This document shows, one piece after another, positions 5,086 to 5,564 of a DNA stretch of 5,564 bases. The DNA is from Candidatus Omnitrophota bacterium (GTDB taxonomy: Bacteria > Omnitrophota > Gorgyraeia > JACOVV01), in the NCBI GenBank assembly GCA_016177145.1, contig JACOVV010000185.1:1-5564 (forward strand). The letters run 5' to 3'. The position numbers and the translations under genes are program-made. A model generated the notes under the pieces. That model did not search any database and was not told the DNA's origin. It saw only the letters and a program-made list of their open reading frames with translations. Every line of letters begins with the position of its first letter. Positions within the stretch are counted from its first letter, which is position 1.

Positions 5086-5564
5086 TACAACACGAAGGGC
5101 AATAAGAAAACAGCAGTTTAAAATCAAGGAAATGTTTCCATCGGAAGATAATTTTGCTGTCGTCCTGGTAAGATTTCTAGCGGCCTTTAATGATTTACAA
5201 GTGATGTTTGAGTGTTATCAGGGATGTGAATATGCGGGAGAACAGGGCGAAATTAAAAAAGATATTACGTTGGCCAAGCGATGCTATTTTTTCAGAATGA
5301 CATGTGGTCATTTATATGAAGTACTGGAAATCTTAAAAAAATCCATCAATCATCAAAAAGAGATGAAAAACCAGATAAAAAATATAGGGGAAGAAGGGAA
5401 ACAAGCATGTGAGCGATTGATGTTGATAGTAAATAAACAAGAAAAAGGGTTTTTTAAGCAGTTACTGCTAGTTCGTAACCATGCCTGTTTTCATTATGGA
5501 CTAAAGAATAACGAGTTGATACAAAATGCATTAAGAGATCTTAAGGAAGAAGAATCAAGTTTTA
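5057..5564 (+). CDS. Alpha-helical HEPN-like protein with RNx4H motif, probable RNase toxin (3' end outside window)
   Basis: The frame from ATG 5057 stays open for 169 codons to the window end. The long open length and strong ribosome binding site make it a real partial gene. The product starts MMLGRINGSDTTRRAIRKQ and looks mostly helical from about residue 30 (FAVVLVRFLAAFNDLQVMFE, then HLYEVLEILKKSI, then ACERLMLIV). It then reads LLLVRNHACFHYGLKNNELI. Arg140-Asn141 and His146 fit the R-[polar]-x4-H active-site motif of HEPN ribonucleases, placed late in the domain as usual. I do not recognise the exact family. HEPN proteins of defence and toxin-antitoxin systems cut RNA, and many pair with an MNT protein, which is what the first gene of this module resembles. 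It overlaps the XRE-Panacea gene by 29 bases. The last lines are notably AT-rich (19 G/C of 60 at 5341-5400). The true stop and any C-terminal domain are not visible. Confidence 0.7.
   Translation, partial: MMLGRINGSDTTRRAIRKQQFKIKEMFPSEDNFAVVLVRFLAAFNDLQVMFECYQGCEYAGEQGEIKKDITLAKRCYFFRMTCGHLYEVLEILKKSINHQKEMKNQIKNIGEEGKQACERLMLIVNKQEKGFFKQLLLVRNHACFHYGLKNNELIQNALRDLKEEESSF

Noticed and set aside
4681..5127. Antisense open frames opposite the Panacea gene
   Set aside because: They give low-complexity or unrecognisable products and are shadows of the strongly supported plus-strand gene.

Overview
The window looks like a piece of an uncultured bacterial genome. The main clues are a pyrK-pyrD-pyrF pyrimidine gene order and many small GTAGGGG-ended palindromic repeats, some of them inside genes. 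I have seen such repeats in metagenome-derived lineages such as Omnitrophota and similar candidate phyla, but I cannot place the organism. The window opens exactly at a repeat boundary and closes inside a gene, so both ends cut genes.

Positions 1-2108 hold the end of the de novo UMP pathway. First comes the C-terminal part of the electron-transfer subunit PyrK (1-309), which carries the [2Fe-2S] cysteines. A block of three hairpin repeats follows (311-427), then class 1B dihydroorotate dehydrogenase PyrD (439-1395) and orotidine-5'-phosphate decarboxylase PyrF (1392-2108, 4-base overlap with pyrD). PyrK and PyrD should form the NAD-linked dehydrogenase complex that makes orotate, and PyrF makes UMP. 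Both pyrK and pyrD contain repeat DNA read through in frame. In PyrD the repeat-derived peptide lies only a few residues after the catalytic cysteine.

Positions 2098-3716 hold two genes tightly joined to pyrF. One is a divergent GNAT-fold acetyltransferase (11-base overlap). The other is a YheT-like alpha/beta hydrolase (1-base TAATG overlap). They probably share the pyr transcript but have no obvious role in pyrimidine synthesis.

Positions 3717-5564 are a different, more AT-rich module. It has its own candidate -35 element and a 15-base palindrome, followed by three overlapping same-strand genes. These are a nucleotidyltransferase-fold (MNT-like, DUF6932-type) protein (3753-4205), a protein with a helical N-terminus, an XRE helix-turn-helix and a C-terminal Panacea/SocA-like (DUF4065) domain (4186-5085), and an alpha-helical protein with a HEPN-type RNx4H motif that runs off the window (5057-5564). 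The best reading is a three-gene toxin-antitoxin or phage-defence operon. It combines the parts of a HEPN/MNT pair with a Panacea antitoxin, and it is the strongest candidate here for an undescribed system. There is no gene-free stretch longer than about 130 bases, and I saw no tRNA, rRNA or CRISPR array.
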